Source: a virus
Direction: 5' to 3' (one strand)
DNA: 37,493 nt
Virus record (IMG/VR): IMGVR_UViG_3300046011_008343
Location: 1 to 37,493 of that record
Shown here: one piece after another, positions 7,845 through 15,832 of the stretch
Layout of the letters: every line of letters starts with the position of its first letter
Position numbering within the stretch: the first letter of the stretch is position 1
The notes under the pieces: model-generated
Database searches by the model: none
Told to the model about the DNA's origin: nothing
The model's input: the letters and a program-made list of their open reading frames with translations, nothing else
Program-made: the position numbers and the translations under genes

Positions 7845-8648
7845 ATGTCAGATAAAATTATTGTACAACCCTCTGTTATTAATGATGTTGAGTTTTACAT
7901 TACTCCAGATGGACGGGATGCTGGTGTTAGTATTAGTGGATTGGCTCGATTATGTGGTGTTGATAGAAGTACCATTCGTGAGGTTATTAACAACTTATCT
8001 GATGCTGGGGGTAAAACAGTTCCAGAATCATTAGAACCTTTACGGGATAAGACTTTTAACCTGGGGGTTGAAGGAATTAATGGTGCAAAAATAGTAAGTT
8101 CAATTGCAGTAACTATGTTTGTTGAGTATTACTCGTATGAATCTAAAGCTGCTAATGTTACTGCACGTAATACTTATCGTAAGTTAGCTCAATATGGTTT
8201 CGTTAATTGGGTTAAGGATTTAACTGGTGCTGTTGTTAATGATGATAATAAAGCCATACTTAATTCACTTAAGTTACTTAGCGATAAAGTAGATGAATTA
8301 TCTAATATAACTACAGAATATAAACAACTTAGAAATGCCACAGTAACTAACTTTCCTAATCTTGATGTAATGTTAAATGAGTTAACTGTAACTACGGAAC
8401 TAACAACTCATAATGGATATGTCATTTTAAGTGACTATATTAAGAGTAAGGGTTTTGTTGCAGATAAATCTACAATGCACAGATTCGCTAACTTAGTTGC
8501 TGATACTTATAAGACAACTACAGGTAATAATCCAACTAAAATTAACGTTAAGTTAGGTAAAGGTAGATATAGACCTAATACATCAGCTTATGAAGTTGAA
8601 ATGATTCCTATGTTAGATATGTGTTTTCGTAAGTTAGTTAATAGTTAA
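7845..8648 (+). CDS. Putative DNA-binding regulator / antirepressor-like protein
   Basis: 267 residues on the plus strand, opposite the structural genes. Residues about 28-51 (VSISGLARLCGVDRSTIREV) look like a helix-turn-helix that reads DNA. The middle contains V-E-Y-Y-S-Y-E-S and a Y-R-K-L-A-Q-Y-G-F-V-N-W-V helix, an arrangement I associate with regulators of unknown function in cyanobacterial phages and plasmids. The C-terminal quarter (GKGRYRPNTSAYEVEMIPML) may be a separate domain. The gene has its own promoter with an inverted repeat and faces a minus-strand effector gene, so it may control lysis-lysogeny or accessory expression. The function is inferred. Confidence 0.6.
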   Translation: MSDKIIVQPSVINDVEFYITPDGRDAGVSISGLARLCGVDRSTIREVINNLSDAGGKTVPESLEPLRDKTFNLGVEGINGAKIVSSIAVTMFVEYYSYESKAANVTARNTYRKLAQYGFVNWVKDLTGAVVNDDNKAILNSLKLLSDKVDELSNITTEYKQLRNATVTNFPNLDVMLNELTVTTELTTHNGYVILSDYIKSKGFVADKSTMHRFANLVADTYKTTTGNNPTKINVKLGKGRYRPNTSAYEVEMIPMLDMCFRKLVNS

Positions 8649-8657
8649 TAAATACCA

Positions 8658-8720
8658 CTACTTCTCATAACTCGATTTAATGCGTTCTCTTAGAGTTGGT
8701 TTAGTGTAGTTGTTGTTCAT
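8658..8720 (-). CDS. Possible 20-residue micro-ORF coupled to the ART gene
   Basis: The stop of the ADP-ribosyltransferase gene overlaps this ATG (ATGA at 8720-8717). It encodes MNNNYTKPTLRERIKSSYEK and a TAG stop. It is basic and too short for a family call. Coupling by overlap suggests that it is translated, but coding evidence is otherwise weak. Confidence 0.3.
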   Translation of the reverse strand: MNNNYTKPTLRERIKSSYEK

Positions 8721-9577
8721 AGTTCATCCATGTAGATAACGTTAATAACTCTAGGTTTACCACCAATATTAACTATCTCTTTTTTCTTACTACTAACTTT
8801 AAATTTAGTACCAGGTAAATAAACATATTCATTTTTCTCTATTAAATGAACATCACCTAGATTTTTAGCGGTACTATTAACTTTAGGTTTATATACCATT
8901 TTTACATTAGCATCACTAGCGACTAAAGCAGCTTCATTTATATCTTGTTTATTAATCGGTAATCCAGTAGTGCTTGTTATTTGTGGAGTTACATAATCTT
9001 TACCAACTTGATAATTATCAATTGTTTCAGGATTAAGTTTAATATATCTATCTAACTTAGGTATCTTATTAACATCTATTGATTGTAATTTATTTATACC
9101 ACTTATAGCGTTATTAGATAACTGTTCTAATTCATCATTATATAAGTTAGGATTTTTAACTTTATCTCTTAAATAATTATTTATCTCTTTATAACCACCT
9201 CCCATATAAGTATGAACCCCAATAGCTTCATCAATATTAATATTATATTGTTTAGCTTTTTTACCTAATTCACCTCCAACTAAATACCAGGGATTATTCT
9301 GCATATTCTTAACTAATTCGGGTGATGCAGTTGGATAATTTTTCTGTATTAAATTATTTACTAAACTACTTTTATTAGTTGATTCAACAACAGGTTCAGT
9401 TACCTTTTTAACAACCTGATTACGATTATATTGTCTAACTAATTTACCATTACGAAGATAAGATTTAACTCCTACAACTCCTAATAAACCAGTACCGAGA
9501 ATTGCGCCACCAAGTAATAAGTTATTACGTTTACCTTTTTTCTTACTAAATGTAGTTACATCTGATATTAGAAACAT
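8717..9577 (-). CDS. Tagged ADP-ribosyltransferase effector
   Basis: 286 residues from MFLISDVTTF; a four-codon longer frame overlaps less favourably with the upstream stop at 9583. The order is tag A (1-18), a Gly-rich hydrophobic segment (20-36), tag B (V-K-S-Y-L-R-N-G-K-L-V-R-Q-Y, 37-50), a linker and then an ADP-ribosyltransferase exoenzyme fold. Fold marks are GGGYKEINNYLR (126-137), Arg177 as possible NAD-binding Arg, S-T-T at 202-204 for the STS motif, E247-x-x-E250, and Y-L-P-G-T-K-F-K-V (253-261) just after the catalytic acid. The acidic motif has one extra residue compared with E-x-E. Such enzymes modify host proteins; T4 Alt is an ejected ART. The tags suggest that this one is packaged too. 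Confidence 0.75.
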   Translation of the reverse strand: MFLISDVTTFSKKKGKRNNLLLGGAILGTGLLGVVGVKSYLRNGKLVRQYNRNQVVKKVTEPVVESTNKSSLVNNLIQKNYPTASPELVKNMQNNPWYLVGGELGKKAKQYNINIDEAIGVHTYMGGGYKEINNYLRDKVKNPNLYNDELEQLSNNAISGINKLQSIDVNKIPKLDRYIKLNPETIDNYQVGKDYVTPQITSTTGLPINKQDINEAALVASDANVKMVYKPKVNSTAKNLGDVHLIEKNEYVYLPGTKFKVSSKKKEIVNIGGKPRVINVIYMDEL

Positions 9578-9582
9578 ATTAG

Positions 9583-9936
9583 TTACCAATTAATTTTCCT
9601 ACTCCAGTAATTAGCTGAGAACTTATCGTTTTTAGTTAATTCACCACTCTTATTTCTAATACCACCACTACGAGATAAGTAATTTGAACGTCTCTTCTTA
9701 TCCTTGTGTTTAGTCCAATCACTCATTGTACTGTCACCAAAGTTAAGTAGTTTATATTTAACAACTCCATTTATTTTCTTACTTGCTAATACAGCATTCT
9801 TTTTACCAGGTCTAGTTGCAGCAGTTACTTGATTAGGAGTCCACCATCTACCAGCACGTTTAACTTGTCTCTTACGTTTATCCTTATCACCTTTACCTCG
9901 TGCGAAGTTAGCCAGATCATTGATTAGAGTTATCAT
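9583..9936 (-). CDS. Tag-A protein with small viral DUF5754-like C-terminus
   Basis: 117 residues. Tag A occupies the N-terminus (M-I-T-L-I-N-D-L-A-N-F-A-R-G-K-G-D-K-D-K-R-K-R). No Gly-rich membrane-like segment follows. The C-terminal half carries S-D-W-T-K-H-K-D-K-K-R-R-S-N-Y-L and ends in S-x-x-Y-W-S-R-K-I-N-W. This resembles a small family, found in phages and large DNA viruses, with a D-Y-T-x-H-x-D-x-x-R-R-x-x-Y signature and a terminal L-W or N-W. The biochemical role of that family is unknown. The gene lies directly upstream of the tagged ART. Confidence 0.6.
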   Translation of the reverse strand: MITLINDLANFARGKGDKDKRKRQVKRAGRWWTPNQVTAATRPGKKNAVLASKKINGVVKYKLLNFGDSTMSDWTKHKDKKRRSNYLSRSGGIRNKSGELTKNDKFSANYWSRKINW

Positions 9937-9962
9937 AGTTAAAGTTGTTTAAGTTATCTATC

Positions 9963-10094
9963 ATGTATATTCCTAAGTCTAAATGGTATAGGTTAAGTAA
10001 GTCATTACAAAAGAGAATTAGAACTAGAGAATCTAAAGTTAAAAATGTTAGTAGAGATAAAGTATTGCAGAAGTTATATAAACAAGTTAAATAG
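9963..10094 (+). CDS. Small basic plus-strand ORF, unknown
   Basis: 43 residues starting MYIPKSKWYRLSKSLQKR and ending L-Y-K-Q-V-K. It is very basic and predicted helical. It stands alone on the plus strand in the gap between two minus-strand tagged genes and ends three bases before the stop of the 188-residue gene. No promoter is obvious. It could be a small nucleic-acid-binding protein. Because the gap would otherwise be empty and the codon use matches neighbours, I consider it probably real. Confidence 0.45.
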   Translation: MYIPKSKWYRLSKSLQKRIRTRESKVKNVSRDKVLQKLYKQVK

Positions 10095-10096
10095 AG

Positions 10097-10663
10097 TTAT
10101 TTATTCTTACGTTTAGTTAACTTCTTATAAACTGCATAACTTCCACCTGCTGCTAATGCTCCAATTGCAGCACCTCCTAATAGACGTGATTTAATGATTT
10201 TATTACTTGCGTTATAAGCATCATTTTTAAGTTGTTTAGTTATAGTACGTCTAACATTAGATTGCGATTTACCTCTATCTTTAGCTTGTTTAGTAAACTG
10301 CTCAATTAACTTATTCGGACGTTCCATAACTTCACGTAACTCATCATCGTTTATCTTAGCTCCCGTATCTCGTTTAGCTTGATATGTAAGTACCGCTACT
10401 TTCTTAGCTTCATCTACAATACGTTTACCTGATTTAACATCATTACGATAATCATTAGCAATAAGTTCAGTTAGTTTACGTCGTTTATCCCTTATGTCTA
10501 AATTACTTACACCTAACTCACGTTTTCGTTGTTCAGTTAATGATTTAAGTCCAATCATATTAACTCCACTTCCTACAATTGCACCAAGTCCACCTACTGT
10601 ACCTATGTTAACTAATCTAAGTTTACGCTTCTTCTTGTCTTTAGAACCTAGTTTACGTGCCAT
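10097..10663 (-). CDS. Tagged putative cargo protein, unknown function
   Basis: 188 residues. It opens with a short tag-A form, MARKLGSKDKKKRK, without the S-D...F part, nearly identical to the start of the plus-strand gene at 34237. A Gly/Val hydrophobic segment follows (about residues 19-36). The central region is charged and helical (coiled-coil-like), and a second Gly/Ala-rich segment (LLGGAAIGALAAGGSYAVY) lies at about 161-179 before a basic tail. Two hydrophobic hairpins around a charged helix would suit a membrane-inserting internal virion protein. No enzyme motif is visible. Confidence 0.65.
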   Translation of the reverse strand: MARKLGSKDKKKRKLRLVNIGTVGGLGAIVGSGVNMIGLKSLTEQRKRELGVSNLDIRDKRRKLTELIANDYRNDVKSGKRIVDEAKKVAVLTYQAKRDTGAKINDDELREVMERPNKLIEQFTKQAKDRGKSQSNVRRTITKQLKNDAYNASNKIIKSRLLGGAAIGALAAGGSYAVYKKLTKRKNK

Positions 10664-10664
10664 G

Positions 10665-11098
10665 TTATTTGAGCCTATTACGTTGTTTCTTTGCTCGTTG
10701 ATTAGCTAAGTAACCCATTGTAATTCCAGTTCCTATAGCTGCTCCTGCTAATGGTGTTGCAACTTTAAGTAATCTAGTTGCATTTCTAGTTTTATTAATA
10801 GCATTCTTATATTGATTTATTACATCATCATTCATTGCACTGAGTCTAACGTCATTCATTAAAGTAGGTTTACGTGCAATTGCATCATCTAAATTATTTT
10901 GAGCTAACTTAATATTTGCATCAAATCTTTTAGTTAATTTTCTACTTACACCATATCCAATTGTCCCACCTACCGCAGATCCCGCTATTGCGTAGTTCCT
11001 TGTTTCTTACGTTCATTAATTAGATCACTTCTAGTTAAACCAAATTGATTGCGTTTCTCTCTCTTAACTTTATCCTTACTACCAATACGTCTACCCAT
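10665..11098 (-). pseudogene. Frameshifted tag-A protein gene
   Basis: The N-terminal frame starts at 11098 (MGRRIGSKDKVKREKRNQFG) and hits TAG at 10985-10987 after 37 residues. The -1 frame carries on with A-I-A-G-S-A-V-G-G-T-I-G-Y-G-V-S-R-K, the Gly-rich segment expected after tag A, and continues through a charged helix to a second segment (LAGAAIGTGITMGYLA) and a basic end at 10665. A part of this second frame (10665-10859) can be read as an independent ORF from MNDVRLSAMNDD. The overlap lacks a good slippery heptamer, so an indel, natural or from sequencing, is more likely than programmed frameshifting. Architecture matches the neighbour at 10097-10663. Confidence 0.65.
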
Positions 11099-11157
11099 AA
11101 TAAAAATGATGATAATTACTACCATCATTATAAGTGTTATTTGCTTCGCTGTTAATG

Positions 11158-12459
11158 TCAGTTTTCTATCTTAATGCACGTCCAGTTTTTGTGATGTTTA
11201 ATTTTACCCTTAATTACTTTAATTAAACAACTACCATCTAGACCATGTGATTCTTTAAGGTGAACTAATCCATAACAACATAACTGTTCATTAGTTATTA
11301 AGTTAGTTAATAGGTAACGTTTATTAACTACTTGTTGCCAACTCTTTTTAGCATCATTGATTAACTTATCTTCAGCTAACTTAGCAGCTTTATCAGCTAA
11401 TAACTTATCTCTTGTTTCCTCTGATTCATTAGCTCTAACACAACTCCAACCGTTAATTTTGCGACCATAACGAGGACTATTTGGATTCATTAATGGGTAC
11501 ACCGCTTTAGCATTTAATCCAGTTTCTTCAGTTAAATCTTCCATACCGTAACGACAGAAACTAACACCTTCAGGTGTTGTCAATATGAAGCGTTCAGCAT
11601 CTGGTAGATATTGTTTAATAATTGGTTCTGCATTAATATCTCTAACTTGATAACCGTTAATTAAATTAGCGTTATTAATGTGATGTGATATTGTCTTCTG
11701 ACATATATCTAATTTAAGTTGTTCTTTAATAGCATCAATACCATAAGAACAAAAACTGTAGTTATCTTTATTTAAACTAATACATTCGTATTTGTTAACG
11801 TAATCTAAATATGTTTTATCTACAGTTACATAATCATCATTAAGTGATTTAACTTTATAACCTTTATGATTAGTCATCTTATTACGAGCAACTTTAATTA
11901 AACTACTTACATCTAAATCTAGTTGTTGTAAGTGAGTTACACCGTAAGTACAATACTCAATTCCATCTGGTGTAGTTATTAAGTAACGACGATTTCTAAC
12001 TAAACTATTACCTCGTTTTAATTTAGCTTCAGAGGTATTGTTTTTTAATCTAGCAGAAATTAAAGTGCTACCTAACATAGAAGCTCGATAACTTTTATTC
12101 TGCCAACGACTCGTCATCGTTCTTTTTAAATACTCTTTACCTTCAGGTGTTAGAAAACAACCTTTACCACCATTTAATACGTTATAACCGTTAGGTGTTA
12201 AAGCATTATATTCTTTAATAAAATAAACTTCAGTTTTATCAATTTCTGACTGATCTGTTGTTTCTAAAGTTTTAATAATTTCAATTTTAAATTTATCTAC
12301 ACCATATTTCTTAATTGCTTTTGATAATAAACTTTTAGTTCCAACATAATTACCGGCTCTAATATGTTCTGACCAACGCTTTTCAATTGTCCTATTTGTT
12401 TGTCCAACATATTTTTTATCATTAATTGAGTTTGTCACCAAATAAATAAATTGTGGCAT
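11158..12459 (-). CDS. GIY-YIG homing endonuclease with four C-terminal repeats
   Basis: 433 residues. Residues about 4-100 are a GIY-YIG nuclease: I-Y-L-V-T-N and K-Y-V-G-Q-T replace the GIY and YIG strands, with Arg28 in K-R-W-S-E-H, and Glu in T-E-V-Y-F-I-K-E-Y as the metal ligand, then N-G-Y-N-V-L-N-G-G. The C-terminal two thirds hold four diverged repeats, each built like Y-L-I-T-T-P-D-G-x-x-Y-C-x-Y-G, a helix, and H-K-G-W/Y-x-C/V, likely DNA-binding modules related in style to NUMOD domains. It lies just downstream of a group I intron core in the capsid gene, so it either belongs to that intron or is a free-standing enzyme that mobilises it. Confidence 0.9.
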   Translation of the reverse strand: MPQFIYLVTNSINDKKYVGQTNRTIEKRWSEHIRAGNYVGTKSLLSKAIKKYGVDKFKIEIIKTLETTDQSEIDKTEVYFIKEYNALTPNGYNVLNGGKGCFLTPEGKEYLKRTMTSRWQNKSYRASMLGSTLISARLKNNTSEAKLKRGNSLVRNRRYLITTPDGIEYCTYGVTHLQQLDLDVSSLIKVARNKMTNHKGYKVKSLNDDYVTVDKTYLDYVNKYECISLNKDNYSFCSYGIDAIKEQLKLDICQKTISHHINNANLINGYQVRDINAEPIIKQYLPDAERFILTTPEGVSFCRYGMEDLTEETGLNAKAVYPLMNPNSPRYGRKINGWSCVRANESEETRDKLLADKAAKLAEDKLINDAKKSWQQVVNKRYLLTNLITNEQLCCYGLVHLKESHGLDGSCLIKVIKGKIKHHKNWTCIKIEN

Positions 12460-12622
12460 AATAATCTCATTTACGTCATAAGATCATTATACCACAACTT
12501 AAACTCGGTCTAGTTAGAAATAGGGAATTATTATCTAACTACTTGAGCATACAGATTCTTGGGAGAATAAATTACTGGTAAAACCATTGATCATTTTGTT
12601 ACCACGTAAGCTCTTTATCCTA

Positions 12623-12843
12623 CGTATCAGTAGTTTCATGTGTTATATCTACTGTTCAGACTATATCATCATCCACTTGGGATGTTCGGCACTCGTGGGT
12701 TTGTTACTGTCCGGTCTGGACTCGAAACCTAGTCGTTGAACCTTCAAAACCATTCCTGGTTAAGCTTGGCTGCTGATTGTCCACTTCTGGAGTTTCCAGC
12801 AATTCACCGAATTTTTACTACTTAATTACTTAAATAGGCGACT
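12623..12843 (-). ncRNA. Group I intron core at the 3' end of the capsid gene
   Basis: Minus-strand elements appear in the right order. AATTGCTGGAAACTCC (near 12805-12789) is P/P4. AATCAGCAGCCAAGC (12778-12764) is Q. GGTTCAACGACTAGG (12742-12728) is R. GATGATATAGTCTGAACAG (12670-12652) is S. P7 pairs perfectly (TTCA-AC-GACTA with TAGTC-TGAA). P9 is CAGTAG/CTACTG (12654-12628). For P1, exon TTTTTGT (12850-12844) pairs with GTAAAAA in the leader with a U-G pair at the cut, so the 5' splice site is most likely after 12844. The 3' site is uncertain: a G at 12623 would place TAG first in exon 2. The intron could also extend past the endonuclease gene. Confidence 0.88.
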
Positions 12844-13980
12844 ACAAAAAGTTTCAATCGCTTGCAAAACATCGTTGATAGGCACAGTTGTCTTCTCATA
12901 AACACGTACCATTACAGGAGATTCAGTACCTGTTAATACACCATCTTTAACAACTTTCTGTTCTTCAGGAGTACCAATAGCTTGCTCACCCATTCCATCC
13001 TTGAGGAATACGAAGCAATTCTCATTAAGGAATCGAGCATTACTGATGTAGCTATCAATAGTATTAGTATTACCAGAGTAGGTATTATCTACTTGATAGA
13101 ACTCATCATAATCCTTAATAGGAGGTAGGTTATTAGAAGCCATTACCTCTTGTAACATTGGGAAGCTAACAGAACCTACTTGTGCAAATCCAACTGATTG
13201 TCTAGCACGAGCAATAGTAGATGCTTGTTTCTGAAGATCACGCAATGCAGTATTACTCATTACGATGAGATCAGGCTTGTAACCATTAGTATTGACATAA
13301 GTAGTTACAGCATCTTCTAAGTTAGCGATACCATCAGCATTAGCGTAGTCAGTCCACTTGTTCAACTTAGGAGATGCAGTGTTACCAGTAGCAACAAGAG
13401 CATCAGGGAAGTGGTTATAACTAGCACCAGGACGACGGAAATCAATTGTCCATGCAACCTTAGTAATTGCATCAGATACACTCAATTGACCAGTCTGAAC
13501 AACTTGCCAAGCCATGCTAGTAAGTCTATCAGCATGAGATTGGACGATCCCCTCAATGTGACCATAGAGATACTTAACGAGCATATCGTTAGTACCCTTA
13601 ATGACGGAGTTATCAGTTAACTTCATGGTCATAACACTAGCGCGTTTATAGGCAGCTTCTTCCATTGCCTTACGCATCTGTTTCTGAGTTACTTCATCGA
13701 ATGAATAGCTATTACCTAACTTAGCTAGTTCACCGATTACTCGACGGAAACCACCATGAGAGATAACTGGAGGTTCAGCACCAGGAGCAATAAAGTTCGC
13801 AACTGGTGTGAGACGTTCACTTACGTATGCTAGGAACTCATCGTCCTCATACGTCTTAATAGGCATGAATTGATCAATAAGTTTAGTTCTCTGACGCAGA
13901 CGAGCAATAGTATCGTCTACTAGAGTTTCGGCAACTTTAGCTTGCAACTTATCGGTAAGAAAATTAGAAACTGAACCCAT
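12826..13980 (-). CDS. Major capsid protein (lambda gpE-like)
   Basis: 384 residues from MGSVSNFLTDKL; a 12-codon longer frame starts at 14016 but its codons cover the upstream repeat and T-run. The middle and end resemble the gpE capsid family: T-G-Q-L-S-V-S-D, I-D-F-R-R-P-G, N-K-W-T-D-Y-A-N-A-D-G, then ARFLNENCFVFLKDGMGEQA and M-V-R-V-Y-E-K-T-T-V-P. It follows decoration and scaffold genes in lambda order. If the group I intron splices as predicted, the last five encoded residues (S-R-L-F-K) are intron sequence and the mature product continues from E-T-F-C into exon 2. Confidence 0.85.
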   Translation of the reverse strand: MGSVSNFLTDKLQAKVAETLVDDTIARLRQRTKLIDQFMPIKTYEDDEFLAYVSERLTPVANFIAPGAEPPVISHGGFRRVIGELAKLGNSYSFDEVTQKQMRKAMEEAAYKRASVMTMKLTDNSVIKGTNDMLVKYLYGHIEGIVQSHADRLTSMAWQVVQTGQLSVSDAITKVAWTIDFRRPGASYNHFPDALVATGNTASPKLNKWTDYANADGIANLEDAVTTYVNTNGYKPDLIVMSNTALRDLQKQASTIARARQSVGFAQVGSVSFPMLQEVMASNNLPPIKDYDEFYQVDNTYSGNTNTIDSYISNARFLNENCFVFLKDGMGEQAIGTPEEQKVVKDGVLTGTESPVMVRVYEKTTVPINDVLQAIETFCSRLFK

Positions 13981-13981
13981 A

Positions 13982-13993
13982 GTAAGAAAAAAG
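13982..13993 (+). repeat. Dispersed 12-mer GTAAGAAAAAAG (copy at the capsid start)
   Basis: Exact copies on the plus strand start at 2083, 7728, 13982, 25441 and 29366. Exact minus-strand copies occupy 8779-8790 and 9535-9546. Near-copies with 11 matching bases are at 19148, 33433, 34701 (plus) and about 16117 and 31609 (minus), and shorter forms are at 17173 and 27726. Several are followed within 4-16 bases by TGGCG or GGCGCG. This copy sits directly upstream of the capsid ATG. Function unknown. Confidence 0.6.
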
Positions 13994-14012
13994 TAGGATA
14001 GTGGGCGCGATA

Positions 14013-14038
14013 ACATACATCATTAACATACGTCATTA
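14013..14038. repeat. 13-bp tandem repeat in the capsid leader
   Basis: AACATAC(A/G)TCATT occurs twice head to tail (14013-14025 and 14026-14038). On the minus strand it lies in the capsid leader and is framed by GGGCG and CGCCC, which could close a hairpin. Possible regulatory protein site or mRNA structure. Confidence 0.6.
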
Positions 14039-14050
14039 ACGCCCGGTTAG

Positions 14051-14905
14051 TTAGAATTTGTAAGCGAAATTGATGCTAGGGAATCGTCTAGCAATATCAC
14101 CATCGAAGTATGGTAGATACTGGATACGAACACCATTAGCAATAGTATAGAGAGCTAGATCCTTAGCTGTTGCAACAGTATAATCAACTGCATGAACATG
14201 AAGTCCTACAATTGCATTAACTCTAACACCGATATTAGTACCAATAGGTAGAGCTACACTTGCGTTACCAGTTAATGTAATAACACCAGTTGTGTAATCA
14301 ATAAATGCAATAGTACCAACAGCAGTTGCATTAGGAACTAGAGTTGCACTAGATAATGCAGCACTAGTTACAGTACCAGCAGTTGTAATGGCGCGGTTAG
14401 TAAGTCCATCAACTGCAAAGATAAATACCTTGTTAGTAATAGATGCTGCACGAACTAAATCAGATAATCCAGCAGTAGCATTAATAGCAGTAGCAACTTC
14501 ACTAGCAGTAGTTGTAGTATTGTTAGTTGTTGCAGTTGCAGTTGCAGTTAAACCTTCTACAGTAACAGTTACAGTTTGAGCAGCAGTTACAGTAGTGATA
14601 GTTAGCGTAGAATATGGTTCAACTACAGTTAATACATCACCAGCAACAAAGATATTAGTTGGAGATGCAGTTACAGTTGCAGCACCAGTAGCAGTTACAG
14701 CAGTTAACTTAGTACGAGGTAGGAAGCGCAGTACGTTACCTACTTGAGCAACAAATAGTCCAGCAGGAACTTGTTTGCGAGCTTCAGTATTAAGACTAAT
14801 GTAAGTATTCTGCACAGTTGCCGACACATTAGGATGATTACCATCACTGAATGCGAGAATGGCAGGATCAACTAGAAACGTTTGAGATTGATTGAAATAA
14901 GGCAT
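14051..14905 (-). CDS. Head decoration protein (gpD-like role)
   Basis: 284 residues: MPYFNQSQTFLVDPAILAF at the N-terminus, then a low-complexity beta region very rich in Thr, Ala and Val (about residues 60-220), and a C-terminal part V-H-A-V-D-Y-T-V-A-T-A-K-D-L. Segments such as F-V-A-G-D-V-L-T-V-V-E-P and D-Y-T-T-G-V-I-T-L-T-G resemble trimeric decoration proteins that clamp expanded capsids. It lies directly upstream of the capsid gene, the lambda D-E order. The long T/A/V insert probably makes it much larger than lambda gpD (about 110 residues). Confidence 0.7.
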   Translation of the reverse strand: MPYFNQSQTFLVDPAILAFSDGNHPNVSATVQNTYISLNTEARKQVPAGLFVAQVGNVLRFLPRTKLTAVTATGAATVTASPTNIFVAGDVLTVVEPYSTLTITTVTAAQTVTVTVEGLTATATATTNNTTTTASEVATAINATAGLSDLVRAASITNKVFIFAVDGLTNRAITTAGTVTSAALSSATLVPNATAVGTIAFIDYTTGVITLTGNASVALPIGTNIGVRVNAIVGLHVHAVDYTVATAKDLALYTIANGVRIQYLPYFDGDIARRFPSINFAYKF

Positions 14906-14908
14906 AGT

Positions 14909-15820
14909 TTATGAACGATATTTTTTAATGTAGTTAGCAGCAATAGAACTCAAATCAGCTTCTTCATCTAATTCTTCTTCATCAAGAACTTCCTCAGCGA
15001 AGAATCCCATTTCCATAGCTGGCATACGGTCGAAGATTTCAAGTACAGTATTCATTGCATAGAGTTGAGTTGCAGGATCAACTTCGTTCTCAGCACACAC
15101 GGTACTAAATGCCGCGATACGTTCATTAGCACTGAAGTTACCCAGTAGAGATTGAACTGCAAATGGAGTCATCTTACCAGCTTCTACAAGAGCGTAAGCA
15201 CGTTCAGCTACATCAGCTAGAGCTTCTTTAATCTCAGTGTTGCGTTTAAATTCGGCGAACTCACTGTTCTGGTATGTAGCATAGTCAGCTTCCTGGTCTT
15301 CTTCATCTAATTCTTCATTCGTATCTAAGTAATCATTGATGTCTTCACCACGACTTTCAATACCCATAACTAATAGTTGATTTTCAGTAGCTTCATCAAG
15401 TCCGAGAACTTCAGATAGTGCTAATGAGAGATTATCAGTAGGAGCAATTTCACCTTCAATGATACCAAGTAATACATCAGGATTACATTCTAGAGCATCA
15501 CTGAGATCAATTAGATATTCCTCAATGTCATCATAACCAGCAGCTTCGCCAAGTTCAAGTAACGCTGCACCATATTCACTACCTACACTAAATTCGGCAA
15601 CTTCATCACCAGTAGAGTAAGCAGCTTCACCAACTACATCATAGATATCTTCTTCATCAATTTCTAATTCAGCAGCAATGCGTTCTTGTAGGTCGAGATA
15701 TGCTTGAGTCATGTGTTGCTTATATTCGTCCTTCAACATCACACCAGCGGCAACTGCATTTTGTAGATTCTCAACTAAATCCGCAAATAGTTGATTGTGA
15801 TATTCAATAGCTTCGTTCAT
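14909..15820 (-). CDS. Putative scaffolding protein
   Basis: 303 residues, strongly acidic (many Glu and Asp, with an E-E-L-D-E-E cluster near 278) and almost entirely helical, ending in a short basic tail (A-A-N-Y-I-K-K-Y-R-S). Acidic helical body plus basic capsid-binding tail is the standard scaffold design, and it lies between protease and decoration/capsid genes. It contains F-A-E-F-K-R-N-T at about 194-201 and V-A-E-F-S-V, both similar to the A-E/D-F-A/K-R core of tag A, which could be protease sites. The role is inferred from composition and position. Confidence 0.68.
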   Translation of the reverse strand: MNEAIEYHNQLFADLVENLQNAVAAGVMLKDEYKQHMTQAYLDLQERIAAELEIDEEDIYDVVGEAAYSTGDEVAEFSVGSEYGAALLELGEAAGYDDIEEYLIDLSDALECNPDVLLGIIEGEIAPTDNLSLALSEVLGLDEATENQLLVMGIESRGEDINDYLDTNEELDEEDQEADYATYQNSEFAEFKRNTEIKEALADVAERAYALVEAGKMTPFAVQSLLGNFSANERIAAFSTVCAENEVDPATQLYAMNTVLEIFDRMPAMEMGFFAEEVLDEEELDEEADLSSIAANYIKKYRS

Positions 15821-15832
15821 AATACGTCTTAG

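Noticed and set aside
10965-11030. Programmed -1 frameshift in the broken tag-A gene
   Set aside because: The overlap between frames has no X-XXY-YYZ slippery heptamer; an indel is simpler.
13411-13620. Plus-strand 69-residue ORF in the capsid gene
   Set aside because: Antisense to the capsid coding frame and without a recognisable domain.
14340-14720. Simple-sequence repeat in the decoration gene
   Set aside because: The Thr/Ala/Val-rich codons make the DNA look repetitive (gcagtt-type), but this is coding low complexity rather than a separate element.
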